Positions 28,739-41,855 of a DNA stretch of 64,000 bases are shown piece after piece (the stretch's first letter is position 1; every line of letters begins with the position of its first letter). The position numbers and the translations under genes are program-made. The stretch comes from Roseitalea porphyridii. GTDB lineage: Bacteria; Pseudomonadota; Alphaproteobacteria; Rhizobiales; Rhizobiaceae. Below the pieces are notes generated by a model. That model was not told where the DNA came from. It saw nothing but the letters and a program-made list of their open reading frames with translations, and made no database searches. The stretch covers positions 3,187,501-3,251,500 of the forward strand of contig NZ_CP036532.1 in assembly GCF_004331955.1 (NCBI RefSeq). Reading direction: 5' to 3'.

Positions 28739-28996
28739 ATGGCAAAGGTCGAAATCTATACAAGGCAACTGTGCGGCTTCTGCACCGCCGCCAAGCGTCT
28801 GCTCGACAACAAGGGCGTCGCCTATGTGGAGCATGACGCAAGCTTCGATCCAGGGCTCAGGCGCGAAATGATCCAGAAGGCGAACGGCCGCTCCACCTTC
28901 CCGCAGATCTTTGTCGGCGAAACCCATGTCGGCGGCTGCGACGACCTGATGGCGATGGAGCGCGCCGGCAAGCTCGACGCGCTGCTGGCGGCATGA
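28739..28996 (+). CDS. grxC: Glutaredoxin 3
   Basis: An 85-residue dithiol glutaredoxin that uses glutathione to reduce disulfides and ribonucleotide reductase. The active site is C12-G-F-C15; the cis-proline loop is STFPQIFVGE and the glutathione-binding GGCDDL follows. Its stop overlaps the next start codon (ATGA), indicating translational coupling with the nitrilase gene. Confidence 0.94.
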   Translation: MAKVEIYTRQLCGFCTAAKRLLDNKGVAYVEHDASFDPGLRREMIQKANGRSTFPQIFVGETHVGGCDDLMAMERAGKLDALLAA

Positions 28997-29838
28997 CGAT
29001 GCGCGTCGCCGCCGTCCAGATGCGTTCGGGAACCGACCCGACCGCCAATGTCGTCTCGTTCACCGAACTGGTCACCGAGGCGGCCGATGCGGGCGCCCGC
29101 TACGTTCAGACACCGGAAATGACGGGCCTGGTCCAGAAAGACCGCAAGGCGCTGACCGGGACGGTCGGCGCGCAGGAGGACGACCCGCTGCTGTCGGCGG
29201 CTGGCGATCTCGCCCGTACCCATGGTATCTGGCTGCATGTCGGCTCGACGCCGATCCTGCGGGGCGACGGCAAGGTCGCCAACCGGGCAGTCCTTTTCGC
29301 GCCCGACGGCACGCTGGCTGCGACCTATGACAAGATCCACATGTTCGACGTGGACCTGCCGAACGGCGAAAGCTGGCGCGAATCAGCCATCTACGCGCCG
29401 GGCGACCGGTTCGTCGTCGCCGACGTCGAAGGCGTCGGGCTCGGCCTCGCGATCTGCTACGATTTGCGGTTTCCGGCCCTGTTCGCCGATCTGGCCCGCG
29501 CCGGCGCTTCCGTTTTGACCGTGCCGGCCGCGTTCACGCGCCAGACCGGCGAGGCGCACTGGCATGTTCTGCTGCGGGCTCGCGCCATCGAGAACGGCGC
29601 CTTCGTCATCGCCGCCGCGCAGGGCGGCACTCACGAGGACGGACGCGAGACCTATGGCCATTCACTGATCGTTGACCCCTGGGGCGCAATCATCGCCGAG
29701 AAGGCCGACGACACGCCCGGCGTGATCGTCGCCGACATCGATCCGTCCGCGTCGGCCGCCGCGCGTGGCCGCATTCCCAACCTGGCCAACGTGCGGCCCT
29801 ATGCGCAGGACAGGCGACAGCAGGACGCGGCACAATGA
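28993..29838 (+). CDS. Carbon-nitrogen hydrolase family protein (Nit-type amidase)
   Basis: A 281-residue nitrilase-superfamily enzyme. The catalytic triad is E42 (PEMTG), K114 (DKIHMFDV) and C155 (LAICYDLRFP). The closest characterised group is the Nit1/NitA amidases, which hydrolyse deaminated glutathione, and this would fit its place beside grxC. That assignment is inference. It overlaps the genes on both sides by four bases. Confidence 0.9.
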   Translation: MTMRVAAVQMRSGTDPTANVVSFTELVTEAADAGARYVQTPEMTGLVQKDRKALTGTVGAQEDDPLLSAAGDLARTHGIWLHVGSTPILRGDGKVANRAVLFAPDGTLAATYDKIHMFDVDLPNGESWRESAIYAPGDRFVVADVEGVGLGLAICYDLRFPALFADLARAGASVLTVPAAFTRQTGEAHWHVLLRARAIENGAFVIAAAQGGTHEDGRETYGHSLIVDPWGAIIAEKADDTPGVIVADIDPSASAAARGRIPNLANVRPYAQDRRQQDAAQ

Positions 29839-30272
29839 AATTCTCCCTGCATTGCGACAATGACCACCGGTTCGAGGCGTGGTTCCGCTCGAACGAGGAC
29901 TACGAAACGCAGGCCAAACGCGGCTTCGTCGAATGCCCCGAATGCGGCTCGATCCGCGTCGCCAAGGCGCTGATGGCCCCTTCGGTCGCCACCGGCGCGG
30001 CCAAGGACGCGCGCAAGGAAGCCGTGATGGTCGCGGCCGGACAGGCCATGCGCAAGGAGATGCTCGACAAGATGCGCGAGATCGCGCGCCAGGTGAAGGC
30101 GCAGGCCGACGATGTCGGTGAGCGGTTCCCCGAGGAAGCGCGCAAGATGCATTACGGCGAGGCCGATCCGAGGCCGATCTACGGCAAGGCGTCCACGCGC
30201 GATGTCGAGAACCTCCTCGACGAGGGCGTCGAGATCATGCCGCTGCCGGATCTGCCCGAGGAACTGAACTGA
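29835..30272 (+). CDS. DUF1178 family protein
   Basis: A 145-residue protein of a conserved proteobacterial family. The N-terminus looks like a small zinc ribbon (HCDNDHRFEAWF and ECPECGS, residues about 6-38). A helical, Lys/Glu-rich middle follows, and a conserved acidic C-terminal region ends in PLPDLPEELN. The function is unknown. It is translationally coupled to the nitrilase gene by an ATGA overlap and ends 12 bases from convergent ubiG. Confidence 0.9.
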   Translation: MKFSLHCDNDHRFEAWFRSNEDYETQAKRGFVECPECGSIRVAKALMAPSVATGAAKDARKEAVMVAAGQAMRKEMLDKMREIARQVKAQADDVGERFPEEARKMHYGEADPRPIYGKASTRDVENLLDEGVEIMPLPDLPEELN

Positions 30273-30284
30273 GGCCGTGGCGCC

Positions 30285-31034
30285 TCAGCCGCCCACCTCG
30301 TGCCGTGCCACCACCATGTAGTTGACGTCCATGTCCTTCGACAGGCGCCATTCGTCGGCGAGCACATTGTAGAAGACGCCCGAGCGGGCGAACACCGAAA
30401 GGCCGGTGTCCGCGAGCGCTGCGTCGATTTCCGACGGCTTGACCAGCTTGTCGTACTGGTGCGTCCCCTTGGGAAGCCAGCCCAGCACATATTCGGCGCC
30501 GATGATGGCAAGGCCCCAGGCCTTGGCCGTGCGGTTGATCGTGGCGACGAACATCAGCCCGTTCGGTCGGACCATCGCGGCGCAGCTCTTCAGGAAGAGA
30601 TCGACGTCCGAGACGTGCTCGACCACTTCCATGTTCAGCACGATATCGAAGGTTTCGCCAGCCTCCTGCAGCGCCTCGGACGTCGTCGCGCGATAGGCGA
30701 CCGCAACGCCCGACTGGGCGGCATGGATCTTCGCCACCTCGATGTTGGTTTCCGAAGCGTCGGCGCCGACCACCTCCGCACCGAGCCGCGCCATCGGCTC
30801 GCTCAGAAGCCCGCCGCCGCAGCCGATATCCAGCAGCCGCAGGCCCTCGAACGGCCGGGCCGCCTTCGGATCGCGCCCGTAATGCGCGCAGACCGTGTCA
30901 CGGATGTATGTCAGCCGGACCGGGTTGAACTTGTGCAGCGGCTTGAACTTGCCCTTGGGGTTCCACCATTCGGCGGCCAGTTTGGAGAACCGGTCAACCT
31001 CGGCCTGATCGATGGTGGTCGCGCTGTCGCTCAT
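30285..31034 (-). CDS. ubiG: Bifunctional ubiquinone O-methyltransferase UbiG
   Basis: A 249-residue enzyme catalysing both O-methylations of ubiquinone biosynthesis. SAM motif I is [14 protein letters not shown] near residue 70, with VVGADAS and [10 protein letters not shown] following. The C-terminal membrane-associated region has [13 protein letters not shown]. The start at 31034 ([17 protein letters not shown]) matches homologues. Divergent from lysC, with 141 bases between the starts. Confidence 0.95.
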   Translation of the reverse strand: MSDSATTIDQAEVDRFSKLAAEWWNPKGKFKPLHKFNPVRLTYIRDTVCAHYGRDPKAARPFEGLRLLDIGCGGGLLSEPMARLGAEVVGADASETNIEVAKIHAAQSGVAVAYRATTSEALQEAGETFDIVLNMEVVEHVSDVDLFLKSCAAMVRPNGLMFVATINRTAKAWGLAIIGAEYVLGWLPKGTHQYDKLVKPSEIDAALADTGLSVFARSGVFYNVLADEWRLSKDMDVNYMVVARHEVGG

Positions 31035-31175
31035 CGCTCGCTCCGCCTTCCTGTCCGGTGACAGCAAGTCGGGCGGAACGCCGGCCAAGTCAACCCATGG
31101 GCTTGCTTGCGGGGTGCGGCATGTTCGGCTATGGACCGCGCGTTCCTCGACCAGCACCCGCCGGACCTTCACCCC

Positions 31176-32450
31176 ATGGCCCGCATCGTGATGAAATTTG
31201 GCGGCACTTCCGTCGCCGATCTGGACCGCATCTGCAATGTGGCGCGACACGTCAAGCGTGAGGTCGAAGCCGGCCATCAGGTCGCCGTCGTCGTCTCCGC
31301 GATGGCCGGCAAGACCAACGAACTGGTCGACTGGGTGCGCAAGATGCCGCTGGTCGCCGGCGCCAGCGCCTCCTTCTACGACGCGCGCGAGTATGATGCG
31401 ATCGTCGCATCGGGCGAACAGGTCACCAGCGGCCTTCTCGCCGTTGCGCTGCAGTCGATGGGCGTCGACGCGCGCTCCTGGCAGGGCTGGCAGATCCCGG
31501 TCAGGACCGACAACGCCCATGGCGCGGCGCGCATCGAGACCATCGAGAGCGCCACCCTGCTCGAACGCCTCGCCATGAACCAGGTGGCCGTCGTAGCCGG
31601 TTTCCAGGGCATCGGCCCCGACAACCGCATCGCCACGCTCGGCCGCGGCGGCTCGGATACGTCGGCCGTTGCGCTGGCCGCCGCGATCGGCGCCGACCGC
31701 TGCGACATCTACACCGATGTCGATGGCGTCTACACGACCGACCCCCGCATCGAGCCGGCGGCCCGCCGTCTTGCCAGGGTCTCCTTCGAGGAGATGCTGG
31801 AAATGGCTTCGCTCGGCGCCAAGGTGCTGCAGGTCCGCTCGGTCGAGATGGCCATGGTGCACAATGTGCGCACCTTCGTGCGCTCCAGCTTCGACGCGCC
31901 GGACGCGCCCGGCATGGACGACTTCGACAACCCGCCCGGAACGCTGATTTGCAGTGAGGACGAGATCGTGGAACAGGAAACCGTCACCGGCATCGCCTAT
32001 GCCAAGGATGAGGCGCAGATCTCGCTGCGCCGCCTGGCCGACCGCCCCGGCATCTCGGCGGCCATCTTCGGCCCGATGGCCGACACCGGCATCAATGTCG
32101 ACATGATCGTCCAGAACATCTCGTCGGACGGCCAGTTCACCGACATGACCTTCACCGTGCCCACCGGCGACGTCGACAAGGCGCTCGCCGCGCTCGAGGC
32201 CAACAAGGACGCGATCGGCTACGACACGGTCCAGTCCGAGACCGGTCTGGTCAAGGTTTCGGTGATCGGCATCGGCATGCGCAGCCACGCCGGTGTCGCG
32301 GCCACGGCCTTCAAGGCTCTGGCCGACAAGTCGATCAACATCCGCGCCATCACCACCTCGGAGATCAAGATTTCGATCCTCATCGATGGCCCCTATGCCG
32401 AACTGGCGGTGCGCACGCTGCACGGCGTCTACGGTCTCGACAAGCGCTGA
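31176..32450 (+). CDS. lysC: Aspartate kinase
   Basis: The 424-residue first enzyme of lysine, threonine and methionine synthesis. The N-terminal kinase domain has [28 protein letters not shown] and [15 protein letters not shown]. Two ACT domains (about 265-420) include [13 protein letters not shown] and provide feedback control. The length fits the monofunctional class. The start at 31176 ([10 protein letters not shown]) is usual. It precedes ptsP by 47 bases. Confidence 0.95.
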   Translation: MARIVMKFGGTSVADLDRICNVARHVKREVEAGHQVAVVVSAMAGKTNELVDWVRKMPLVAGASASFYDAREYDAIVASGEQVTSGLLAVALQSMGVDARSWQGWQIPVRTDNAHGAARIETIESATLLERLAMNQVAVVAGFQGIGPDNRIATLGRGGSDTSAVALAAAIGADRCDIYTDVDGVYTTDPRIEPAARRLARVSFEEMLEMASLGAKVLQVRSVEMAMVHNVRTFVRSSFDAPDAPGMDDFDNPPGTLICSEDEIVEQETVTGIAYAKDEAQISLRRLADRPGISAAIFGPMADTGINVDMIVQNISSDGQFTDMTFTVPTGDVDKALAALEANKDAIGYDTVQSETGLVKVSVIGIGMRSHAGVAATAFKALADKSINIRAITTSEIKISILIDGPYAELAVRTLHGVYGLDKR

Positions 32451-32497
32451 CCCGCCGGTCCAGATTGGCGCCATGAGCGCCGGGCCGACACGATGTC

Positions 32498-34786
32498 ATG
32501 ACGGAGCATGAGATGACGCGCGACAAGGATGCAGGCTCGCGCGTGCTGCTCAAGCGCATTCGCGAGATCATGGCCGAACCGATGGCGCCGCAGGACCGGC
32601 TCGACCGGATCGTCGGCCAGATCGCCCGCTCGATGGTCGCCGAAGTCTGCTCGGTCTATGCGCTGCGCGCCGACGGCGTGCTCGAACTGTACGCCACGGT
32701 CGGCCTCAACCCGAAGGCCGTGCACCAGTCGCAGCTTCGGCTCGGGCAGGGCCTGGTCGGCACCATCGCCGCGGGCTCGCGGCCGCTGAACCTGTCCGAA
32801 GCCCAGAAGCACCCGGCGTTCGAATATCTGCCCGAGACCGGCGAGGAACTGTACAATTCGTTCCTCGGCGTGCCGATCCTGCGCGCCGGGCGAACGCTGG
32901 GCGTGCTCGTCGTCCAGAACGAGGCGCATCGGGTCTATGGCGAGGACGAGGCCGAGGCGCTCGAAACCGTCGCGATGGTGATCGGCGAGATGATCGCCAC
33001 GGGCGACCTGACCGGCCTTTCTTCGACCGGCATCGAACTCGACCTCGCAAAGCCCGTCTCCCACCACGGCAAGCCGCTGTCGGACGGGATCGGTCTCGGC
33101 CATGTGGTGCTGCACGAGCCGCGCGTGGTCGTCACCGAACTGTTCAACGAGGACACCGACGCCGAACTGGCGCGGCTCGGCAAGGCGCTCTCCAGCCTGC
33201 GGCTGACCATCGACGACATGCTGGCGCGCGGCGACATGGCGCTCGAGGGCGAGCATCGCGACGTTCTGGAAACCTACCGCATGTTCGCCCACGACAAGGG
33301 CTGGGTCCAGCGCATGGAGGAGGCGATCCGCAACGGGCTGACCGCCGAAGCGGGCGTCGAAAAGGTCCAGAGCGACATGCGCGCCCGGCTCGCCTCGGTC
33401 ACCGATCCCTATCTGCGCGAGCGTATGAACGATTTCGACGATCTCGCCAACCGCCTGATGCGTCAACTCGTCAGCGGCGACGCCGCCCAGCGCGGCAAGA
33501 CCCTGCCCGACGACGCCATCATCGTCGCCCGCAACATGGGCGCCGCCGAACTGCTCGACTATCCGCGCGACCAGTTGCGCGGCATCGTGCTCGAGGAGGG
33601 CGCGCCGACCAGCCATGTCGTCATCGTCGCGCGCGCCATGGGCATTCCGGTCGCCGGCGGCGCCAAGGGCATGGTCGCCATGTCCGATTCGGGCGATGCG
33701 ATCATCGTCGACGGGCTCGATGGACACGTTCATTTGCGCCCGCAGCCCGACGTCGAGGCGGCCTATGCCGAAAAGGTGCGCTTCCGCGCCCGCCGCCAGG
33801 CCGAGTACCGCGAACTGCGCGACCGCGTGGCGGTCAGCGCCGACGGCCAGCGCGTGACGCTCCTGATGAATGCCGGCCTGCTGGTCGACCTGCCCCAGCT
33901 CGATCAGTCCGGCGCCGAGGGCATAGGTCTGTTCCGCACCGAGCTGCAGTTCATGATTGCCGCCACCTTTCCACGCGCCGAGGCGCAGGAGCGGCTCTAC
34001 CGATCGGTGCTCGAAGCCGCCGGCGACAGGCCGGTCACCTTCCGCACGCTCGACATCGGCGGCGACAAGGTGCTGCCCTATTTCCGCAACGCGCCCGACG
34101 AGGAGAACCCGGCTCTGGGCTGGCGCGCGGTCCGCCTCGCGCTCGACCGGCCCGGGCTTCTGCGTACCCAGGTGCGCGCGCTGCTCAAGGCGGCGTCGGG
34201 GCGCCAGCTGCGGCTGATGCTGCCGATGATCACCGAACTCGCCGAGATCGACCAGGCGCGCAGGATCATCATGCGCGAGGTCAAGCACCTGTCACGGTTC
34301 GGTCACGGCCTGCCGCTGGCGCTGCGGCTCGGCGCGATGCTAGAGGTGCCCTCTCTCCTGTTCGATCTGGACCGACTGATGGCGAGCGTCGATTTCGTCT
34401 CGATCGGCTCGAACGACCTGTTCCAGTTCATGCACGCCGCCGACCGGGGCAACGCGCTGATCGGCGGCCGCTTCGACACGCTGTCGCCGCCCTTCCTGCG
34501 CGCGCTGCGCGCCACCGCCCAGGCGGCCGAACGCCACGGCACGCCGCTGACGTTGTGCGGTGAGATGGCCGGTCGGCCGATCGAGGCGCTGGCCCTGGTC
34601 GCGCTCGGCATCACCAGCCTTTCGATGTCGCCGGCGGCGATCGGACCGGTCAAGGCCGCGATCCTGAAGGCCGACATCGGCGCTCTTCGTTCGCTGATCA
34701 CCGCGCGCCTTGAAACCGGTGCCACCGACCACGATATCCATGCTGCGATCAGGGAATTCGTCGACACCAACGCCATTCCCGTTTGA
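32498..34786 (+). CDS. ptsP: Phosphoenolpyruvate-protein phosphotransferase, nitrogen PTS enzyme I
   Basis: A 762-residue EI(Ntr) of the nitrogen phosphotransferase system. An N-terminal GAF domain (about 20-165), which senses nitrogen status in related species, is followed by the EI phosphohistidine domain with H373 in [15 protein letters not shown] and the PEP-binding barrel ([37 protein letters not shown]). Starts at 32498 or at ATG 32513. Placed between lysC and prfA as in other Rhizobiales. Confidence 0.94.
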   Translation: MTEHEMTRDKDAGSRVLLKRIREIMAEPMAPQDRLDRIVGQIARSMVAEVCSVYALRADGVLELYATVGLNPKAVHQSQLRLGQGLVGTIAAGSRPLNLSEAQKHPAFEYLPETGEELYNSFLGVPILRAGRTLGVLVVQNEAHRVYGEDEAEALETVAMVIGEMIATGDLTGLSSTGIELDLAKPVSHHGKPLSDGIGLGHVVLHEPRVVVTELFNEDTDAELARLGKALSSLRLTIDDMLARGDMALEGEHRDVLETYRMFAHDKGWVQRMEEAIRNGLTAEAGVEKVQSDMRARLASVTDPYLRERMNDFDDLANRLMRQLVSGDAAQRGKTLPDDAIIVARNMGAAELLDYPRDQLRGIVLEEGAPTSHVVIVARAMGIPVAGGAKGMVAMSDSGDAIIVDGLDGHVHLRPQPDVEAAYAEKVRFRARRQAEYRELRDRVAVSADGQRVTLLMNAGLLVDLPQLDQSGAEGIGLFRTELQFMIAATFPRAEAQERLYRSVLEAAGDRPVTFRTLDIGGDKVLPYFRNAPDEENPALGWRAVRLALDRPGLLRTQVRALLKAASGRQLRLMLPMITELAEIDQARRIIMREVKHLSRFGHGLPLALRLGAMLEVPSLLFDLDRLMASVDFVSIGSNDLFQFMHAADRGNALIGGRFDTLSPPFLRALRATAQAAERHGTPLTLCGEMAGRPIEALALVALGITSLSMSPAAIGPVKAAILKADIGALRSLITARLETGATDHDIHAAIREFVDTNAIPV

Positions 34787-34818
34787 CAGCCGGCCAGCGG
34801 CCGCTATCAACCTCGACC

Positions 34819-35895
34819 ATGCTCGATCTGCCAGCCGACAAGATGGACCAGATGGTCAAGCGCTTCGACATGCTCGAAGCACAGATGGCTGCCGGCCCCG
34901 ACAGCGAGACCTATGTCCGGCTCGCCGCCGAATACTCCGAACTCGAGGAGATCACCGGCAAGATCCGGGCCTTTCGCGAGGCGAGCGCCGAGCGCGACGA
35001 TCTTGAGGCGATGCTCGCCGACGACGCAACGGACGCCGAAATGCGCGCGCTGGCCGAGGAGGAAATGCAGGCGCTCGATGCGCGCATCGAACAACTCCGC
35101 GACGAGATCAGGCTCCTGCTGCTGCCGCGCGACGCCGCCGACGCCAAGAGCGCGATCCTCGAGATCCGCGCCGGAACCGGCGGGCTCGAAGCGGCATTGT
35201 TCGCCGGGGACCTGTTCCGCATGTATGAGCGGTATGCCGCCGTCCACGGCTGGAGCATCGAGATCATGTCGGCATCGGACGGCGATGCCGGCGGCTACAA
35301 GGAGATCATCGCAGAGGTGAAGGGCCGGGGCGTGTTCTCGAAACTGAAGTTCGAATCCGGCGTGCATCGGGTCCAGCGCGTACCCGAAACCGAGGCCGGC
35401 GGACGCATCCACACATCGGCGGCGACAGTTGCCGTGCTGCCCAAGGCCGAGGAGGTCGATATCGAGATCAGGAGCGAAGACGTCCGCGTCGACACGATGC
35501 GCGCCTCCGGCGCCGGCGGCCAGCACGTCAACACGACCGATTCGGCCGTGCGCGTGACCCACATTCCGACCGGGATCGTGGTCGTCCAGGCCGAGAAATC
35601 GCAGCATCAGAACCGCGCCCGCGCGATGGAAATCCTGCGCACGCGCCTGTTCGACGCCGAGCGGCAGAAAGCCGCCGAGGAACGTTCGGAAGCGCGGCGC
35701 CTGCAGGTCGGCTCGGGCGACCGCTCCGAACGCATCCGCACCTACAACTTCCCGCAGGGGCGGGTCACGGACCACAGGATCAACCTGACGCTTTACAAGC
35801 TCGACCGGGTGATGGAGGGCGAACTGGACGAGATCGTCGACGCGCTGATCGCCGACCACCAGGCGCGCCTTCTGACCGAAGAGGCGGCCCGGTGA
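34819..35895 (+). CDS. prfA: Peptide chain release factor 1
   Basis: A 358-residue class I release factor for UAA and UAG stop codons. The codon-recognition tripeptide is P189-E-T191 ([15 protein letters not shown]). The catalytic GGQ lies at 233-235, numbered as in E. coli. The glutamine is the target of PrmC, encoded directly downstream. The start at 34819 ([16 protein letters not shown]) is chosen; an in-frame codon at 34783 would overlap ptsP. Confidence 0.97.
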   Translation: MLDLPADKMDQMVKRFDMLEAQMAAGPDSETYVRLAAEYSELEEITGKIRAFREASAERDDLEAMLADDATDAEMRALAEEEMQALDARIEQLRDEIRLLLLPRDAADAKSAILEIRAGTGGLEAALFAGDLFRMYERYAAVHGWSIEIMSASDGDAGGYKEIIAEVKGRGVFSKLKFESGVHRVQRVPETEAGGRIHTSAATVAVLPKAEEVDIEIRSEDVRVDTMRASGAGGQHVNTTDSAVRVTHIPTGIVVVQAEKSQHQNRARAMEILRTRLFDAERQKAAEERSEARRLQVGSGDRSERIRTYNFPQGRVTDHRINLTLYKLDRVMEGELDEIVDALIADHQARLLTEEAAR

Positions 35896-35896
35896 C

Positions 35897-36760
35897 ATGA
35901 CAGGCACGGCCACGCTGCAGGACGCCTATGACGACGCGGTCGCGCACCTGTCGCGCGCCGGCTCGCCGACGCCCGATCTCGATGCGACGCTTCTTGTCGA
36001 GCACACCACCGGCATGACCGCGCTCGACCGGCTGACAGGGCCGGAACGTGCGCTCAGCCCGCGCCAGCATCAGGCCCTGCGCACGGCCGTCGCCCGGCGC
36101 ATGAACCACGAACCCGTGCACCGGATCATCGGCTGGCGCGAGTTCTACGGTCTGCCGCTGTCGCTGAACGGGCACACGCTGGTGCCCCGGCCGGACACCG
36201 AGGCGCTGGTCGACCTCGTCATTCCTTTCGTGCGCCGGCGCGTCGAAGCCAACGGGAAGTGCCGGGTGCTCGATCTTGGCACGGGAAGCGGAGCGATCGC
36301 GCTCGCCATCGTCAACCAGGTGCCCGGAGCGACCGCCATCGGCAGCGACATCTCGCTCGATGCGCTGGACATGGCCAGGCGCAACGCGCAGACGCTGGGG
36401 CTGTCGGATCGCTTCCAGCCACTGCACTCGAACTGGTTTTCGGACGTGCGCGGCCGGTTCGACCTGATCGTCTCCAATCCGCCCTACATTCCGACGGCGA
36501 CGATCCCGACACTCGATCCGGACGTGCGCGACCACGACCCGCTCGCCGCGCTCGACGGCGGAACGGACGGGCTGAACGCCTACGGGACGATCGCCGCGCG
36601 TGCACTGCCGCATCTGGCCGAGGGCGGCCGGATCGCGGTCGAGATCGGCAAGGGCCAAAGGGCCGCCGTGGCAGGGCTTTTCGCTGCGGCCGGCCTCCAG
36701 GTCGATGCCAGCGCGCGTGACCTCGGCGGCGTGGAAAGGGCCGTTCTGTTCAGCGCCTGA
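35897..36760 (+). CDS. prmC: Release factor glutamine N5-methyltransferase
   Basis: A 287-residue enzyme that methylates the GGQ glutamine of release factors. The amide-methylating NPPY motif is at residues 194-197, and SAM motif I reads VLDLGTGSGAIALA near residue 120. The N-terminal helical bundle that binds the release factor is present. Its start lies one base after the prfA stop, so the two are coupled. Confidence 0.96.
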   Translation: MTGTATLQDAYDDAVAHLSRAGSPTPDLDATLLVEHTTGMTALDRLTGPERALSPRQHQALRTAVARRMNHEPVHRIIGWREFYGLPLSLNGHTLVPRPDTEALVDLVIPFVRRRVEANGKCRVLDLGTGSGAIALAIVNQVPGATAIGSDISLDALDMARRNAQTLGLSDRFQPLHSNWFSDVRGRFDLIVSNPPYIPTATIPTLDPDVRDHDPLAALDGGTDGLNAYGTIAARALPHLAEGGRIAVEIGKGQRAAVAGLFAAAGLQVDASARDLGGVERAVLFSA

Positions 36761-37077
36761 GACGATTCTGACGCATATGCGAAAAAATACCTTGGCAATT
36801 TGTGCTTCGCTCGCTACCACTAGGCAAACGCGCCGACACCACAACTTGTCGGCAGTCAGGCAACCGACAGCGATAGAATTGATCCCGCAAGGCTCTTCGA
36901 GCCGGCGGCGCGCTGCACCGCCATCTTGTATCGCAGGGGCGATCTGAATCGATGAAGACCTGTCGCATGTGATGTGCTTGCCGCACCGCAGAGGCGATAC
37001 GACCCGCGTCCACCCTTCCCGCTCGGCACGATGCCAACGACGAACGATACGCTGAAGAACCACAACAAGAGAGTTTG
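36761..37077 (+). other. Intergenic region prmC to DUF4167, 317 bases
   Basis: No gene is seen. A possible promoter is TTGGCA (36792-36797), 17 bases, TACCAC (36815-36820); the -10 is poor. The region is less GC-rich than its surroundings and would give the DUF4167 gene a leader of more than 200 nt, long enough for post-transcriptional control. No recognised riboswitch or clear terminator was found. Confidence 0.3.
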
Positions 37078-37808
37078 ATGAGACCACAGCAACAAGGACG
37101 CCGCTCCCGCAATCGCGGAGGCGGTCGCCGCAACCAGAACCCGCTCCAGCGCAGCTACGAGAGCAACGGCCCGGACGTGAAGATCCGCGGAAACGCGCAG
37201 GTCATCGCCGACAAGTACGCCACGCTCGCACGCGATGCGCTTTCGTCGGGCGACAGCGTGATGGCGGAGAATTATCTCCAGCACGCCGAACACTATAACC
37301 GGATCATCCTCGCCGCCCAGCCCGCGCAGCAGCGCGATGACCGCGACGACCGTGATGATCGTGACGATGATGGCGACCAGAACGACGGCCAGCAGAGCGC
37401 CAACGGCGAGGATCGCCAGGCCCAGGGCTCGAAGGGCCAGGGCAGAAGGAACAAGGGCAAAAGGACCAGGGGTCCGACGACGGCCAGAACCAGGGCCGCC
37501 GCCAGCGCCGCCGCCGCGATCGCAACGACGAGGACGGCCAGCAGGACAGCGGCGAACGGGCCGCCCGGTCCGATTCCGGCGATGACGACGGCTCCGGCGG
37601 CGAATCGTCCGGCAGCGATGCCAGCGAGATGCCGCAGCCGGTGATCGAGGGCACGCCCGCCGAGGTGCGTCAGGAGCAGGCCGAACAGCAGGCCGCCGCC
37701 GACAAACCCAAGCGTGCGCGCCGGCCGCGCAAGAAGGCCGATGATGGGGAGACCGGCGGCCCGGACGAGGGGTCCGACCAGCAGGAGCGCCCGGTCGCGG
37801 CCGAATAG
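37078..37808 (+). pseudogene. DUF4167 family protein, reading frame broken by a 1-base shift
   Basis: The first 80 residues are the conserved DUF4167 domain (NPLQRSYESNGPDVKIRGNA, then a helix with EHYNRIILAAQ), found downstream of prmC in Rhizobiales. A low-complexity Asp/Gln/Arg tail follows. In the start frame it runs to 37646 and ends in an atypical Ala/Thr-rich stretch. The frame one base back, from about 37440 to the TAG at 37806-37808, encodes the expected tail (QGRRQRRRRDRND..., QPVIEGTPAEVRQEQ, KPKRARRPRKKAD). One base appears missing in a GGCCAG repeat near 37440. It could be a true frameshift, a sequencing error, or slippage. Confidence 0.75.
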
Positions 37809-37832
37809 GCCGCCACGCCCGGTTCTTCAGCC

Positions 37833-37866
37833 AAGGCGGCCCCGGTGGCCGCCTTTTCTGTTTTTG
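37833..37866 (+). terminator. Intrinsic terminator between DUF4167 and clpB
   Basis: A perfect 9-bp stem, AAGGCGGCC (37833-37841) and GGCCGCCTT (37847-37855), with a 5-nt loop, is followed by TTCTGTTTTT. It separates the DUF4167 transcript from clpB. Confidence 0.85.
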
Positions 37867-37876
37867 TTCGTCCCGT

Positions 37877-37906
37877 CTTTGATTTGCCCATCGACCGTCC
37901 CCATAT
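37877..37906 (+). promoter_or_regulatory. Heat-shock (RpoH) promoter candidate for clpB
   Basis: CCCCATAT (37899-37906) fits the sigma32 -10 consensus CCCCATNT. A partial -35, CTTTGAT (37877-37883), lies 15 bases upstream. The start codon of clpB follows after about 93 bases. ClpB is a standard RpoH target, so position and sequence agree. Confidence 0.5.
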
Positions 37907-37999
37907 CGATTTCGAAAGGGTTCGCCGCCGTGCGGGGGCCCGTCATCGATTGGATTTCGTCATCGCTTTCGAGGGTGGCGAACAGATTGGAGACAGACG

Positions 38000-40621
<2,622 letters not shown>

Positions 40622-40647
40622 TATCCTCATCGCCGATCCACCGATAT

Positions 40648-40677
40648 GCGCGCGGGGACCCGGCTCCGCGCGCTTTT
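40648..40677 (+). terminator. Terminator after clpB
   Basis: GCGCGCGG (40648-40655) pairs with CCGCGCGC (40666-40673); the stem extends by a G-C and a G-T pair, and TTTT follows. It lies 26 bases after the clpB stop. Confidence 0.8.
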
Positions 40678-40734
40678 CGTTGAAACACGCACCGCCCGAT
40701 GCGATAGACGGATCAGCGTTTCCGGGGACCCGTC

Positions 40735-41760
40735 TTGCTCGCGCCGATCTTCATCCGCCGATTTCCGGTCCGGCAGGCCCTTGTTGCCGCCTGCCTTTGC
40801 ACCATGGTTCTTCCGGCAGCCGGCATGCCGCCGACGAGCGACGAGTTCGACCGGATCACGATCGGCGGAAGCCAGCTCTACCGTCCCGCGCCCGTCGCGC
40901 CCGTGCAGGCCGACCACCGCTCGATCGCCGCACTGCAGGTGCTGATGGACCGCATCGGAATTTCGCCCGGCGTCATCGACGGCCGCGACGCGGCCCGCCT
41001 GCATGGCGCATTCGCGCTGTTCGCCAAGACCGAAATCGGCGCGACCATCGCCGGCCCTGACGATGGCGCGGCCATCGAGGCGGCGCTCGCCGAAACGGGA
41101 GGGCCGGCCTTCGTCGACTACGCCATCACCGCCGCCGATGTCGCCGGCCCCTTCACGCCCGAAATTCCGACGCTCTACGTCCAGCAGGCCAGCCTGCGCG
41201 AAATCGGCTTTCGCGATCCGCGCGAGATGCTCGCCGAGCGGTTTCACATGGACGAGGCCTATCTGGCCGCGCTCAATCCGGACGCCGACTTCGGGCGCGC
41301 CGGAACGATCGTGCGCGTCGCCGCGCCCGGCCGCGATCTGCAGCGACGCGTCGCCCGCATCGAGGCCGACAAGGCGCGGCTTCAGGTGCGCGCCTATGAT
41401 GGTCATGGCGAACTGGTCGCAGCCTACCCGGCATCGATCGGTTCGGCCGCGACGCCCTCGCCGACCGGCACCCACACCGTCCGCAACAAGGCGCAGAACC
41501 CCCGCTACACCTACGATCCGAGCGGCTCGGCGCAGCCCGGCCTTTCCGACGGGCTGGTCCTGCTGCCACCGGGACCGAACGGGCCCGTCGGCAATGCGTG
41601 GATCGGACTTTCCAAGCGCACCTACGGCATTCACGGCACCCCGGAACCGCGCGAGATCGGCGTCAGCGAGAGCGTCGGTTGCGTGCGGCTGACCAACTGG
41701 GATGCGCTCGAACTGGCGCGGCTCGTGCGCCGTGGCGTCCCGGTCACATTCATCGACTGA
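40735..41760 (+). CDS. L,D-transpeptidase (YkuD) family protein
   Basis: A 341-residue exported L,D-transpeptidase that would make 3-3 peptidoglycan cross-links or attach proteins to the wall. The start is TTG 40735, giving a signal peptide (about 1-30). The middle contains a degenerate peptidoglycan-binding region. The YkuD domain (about 215-340) has H300 (YGIHGTPEP) and the catalytic C316 (SESVGCVRLTN). It is active as far as residues show. Confidence 0.9.
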   Translation: MLAPIFIRRFPVRQALVAACLCTMVLPAAGMPPTSDEFDRITIGGSQLYRPAPVAPVQADHRSIAALQVLMDRIGISPGVIDGRDAARLHGAFALFAKTEIGATIAGPDDGAAIEAALAETGGPAFVDYAITAADVAGPFTPEIPTLYVQQASLREIGFRDPREMLAERFHMDEAYLAALNPDADFGRAGTIVRVAAPGRDLQRRVARIEADKARLQVRAYDGHGELVAAYPASIGSAATPSPTGTHTVRNKAQNPRYTYDPSGSAQPGLSDGLVLLPPGPNGPVGNAWIGLSKRTYGIHGTPEPREIGVSESVGCVRLTNWDALELARLVRRGVPVTFID

Positions 41761-41855
41761 AACGTGCCGGCACGCTCGCATGCCGCGACGCGCCGGTGTA
41801 CATTGCAGCGCACAATGGGCACATTGGCCCACCAGAACAAAGACGGGATGGCGGC

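Noticed and set aside
37430-37480. Programmed -1 frameshift in the DUF4167 gene
   Set aside because: No heptameric slippery sequence or downstream pseudoknot is evident, so a lost base in a repeat is simpler.
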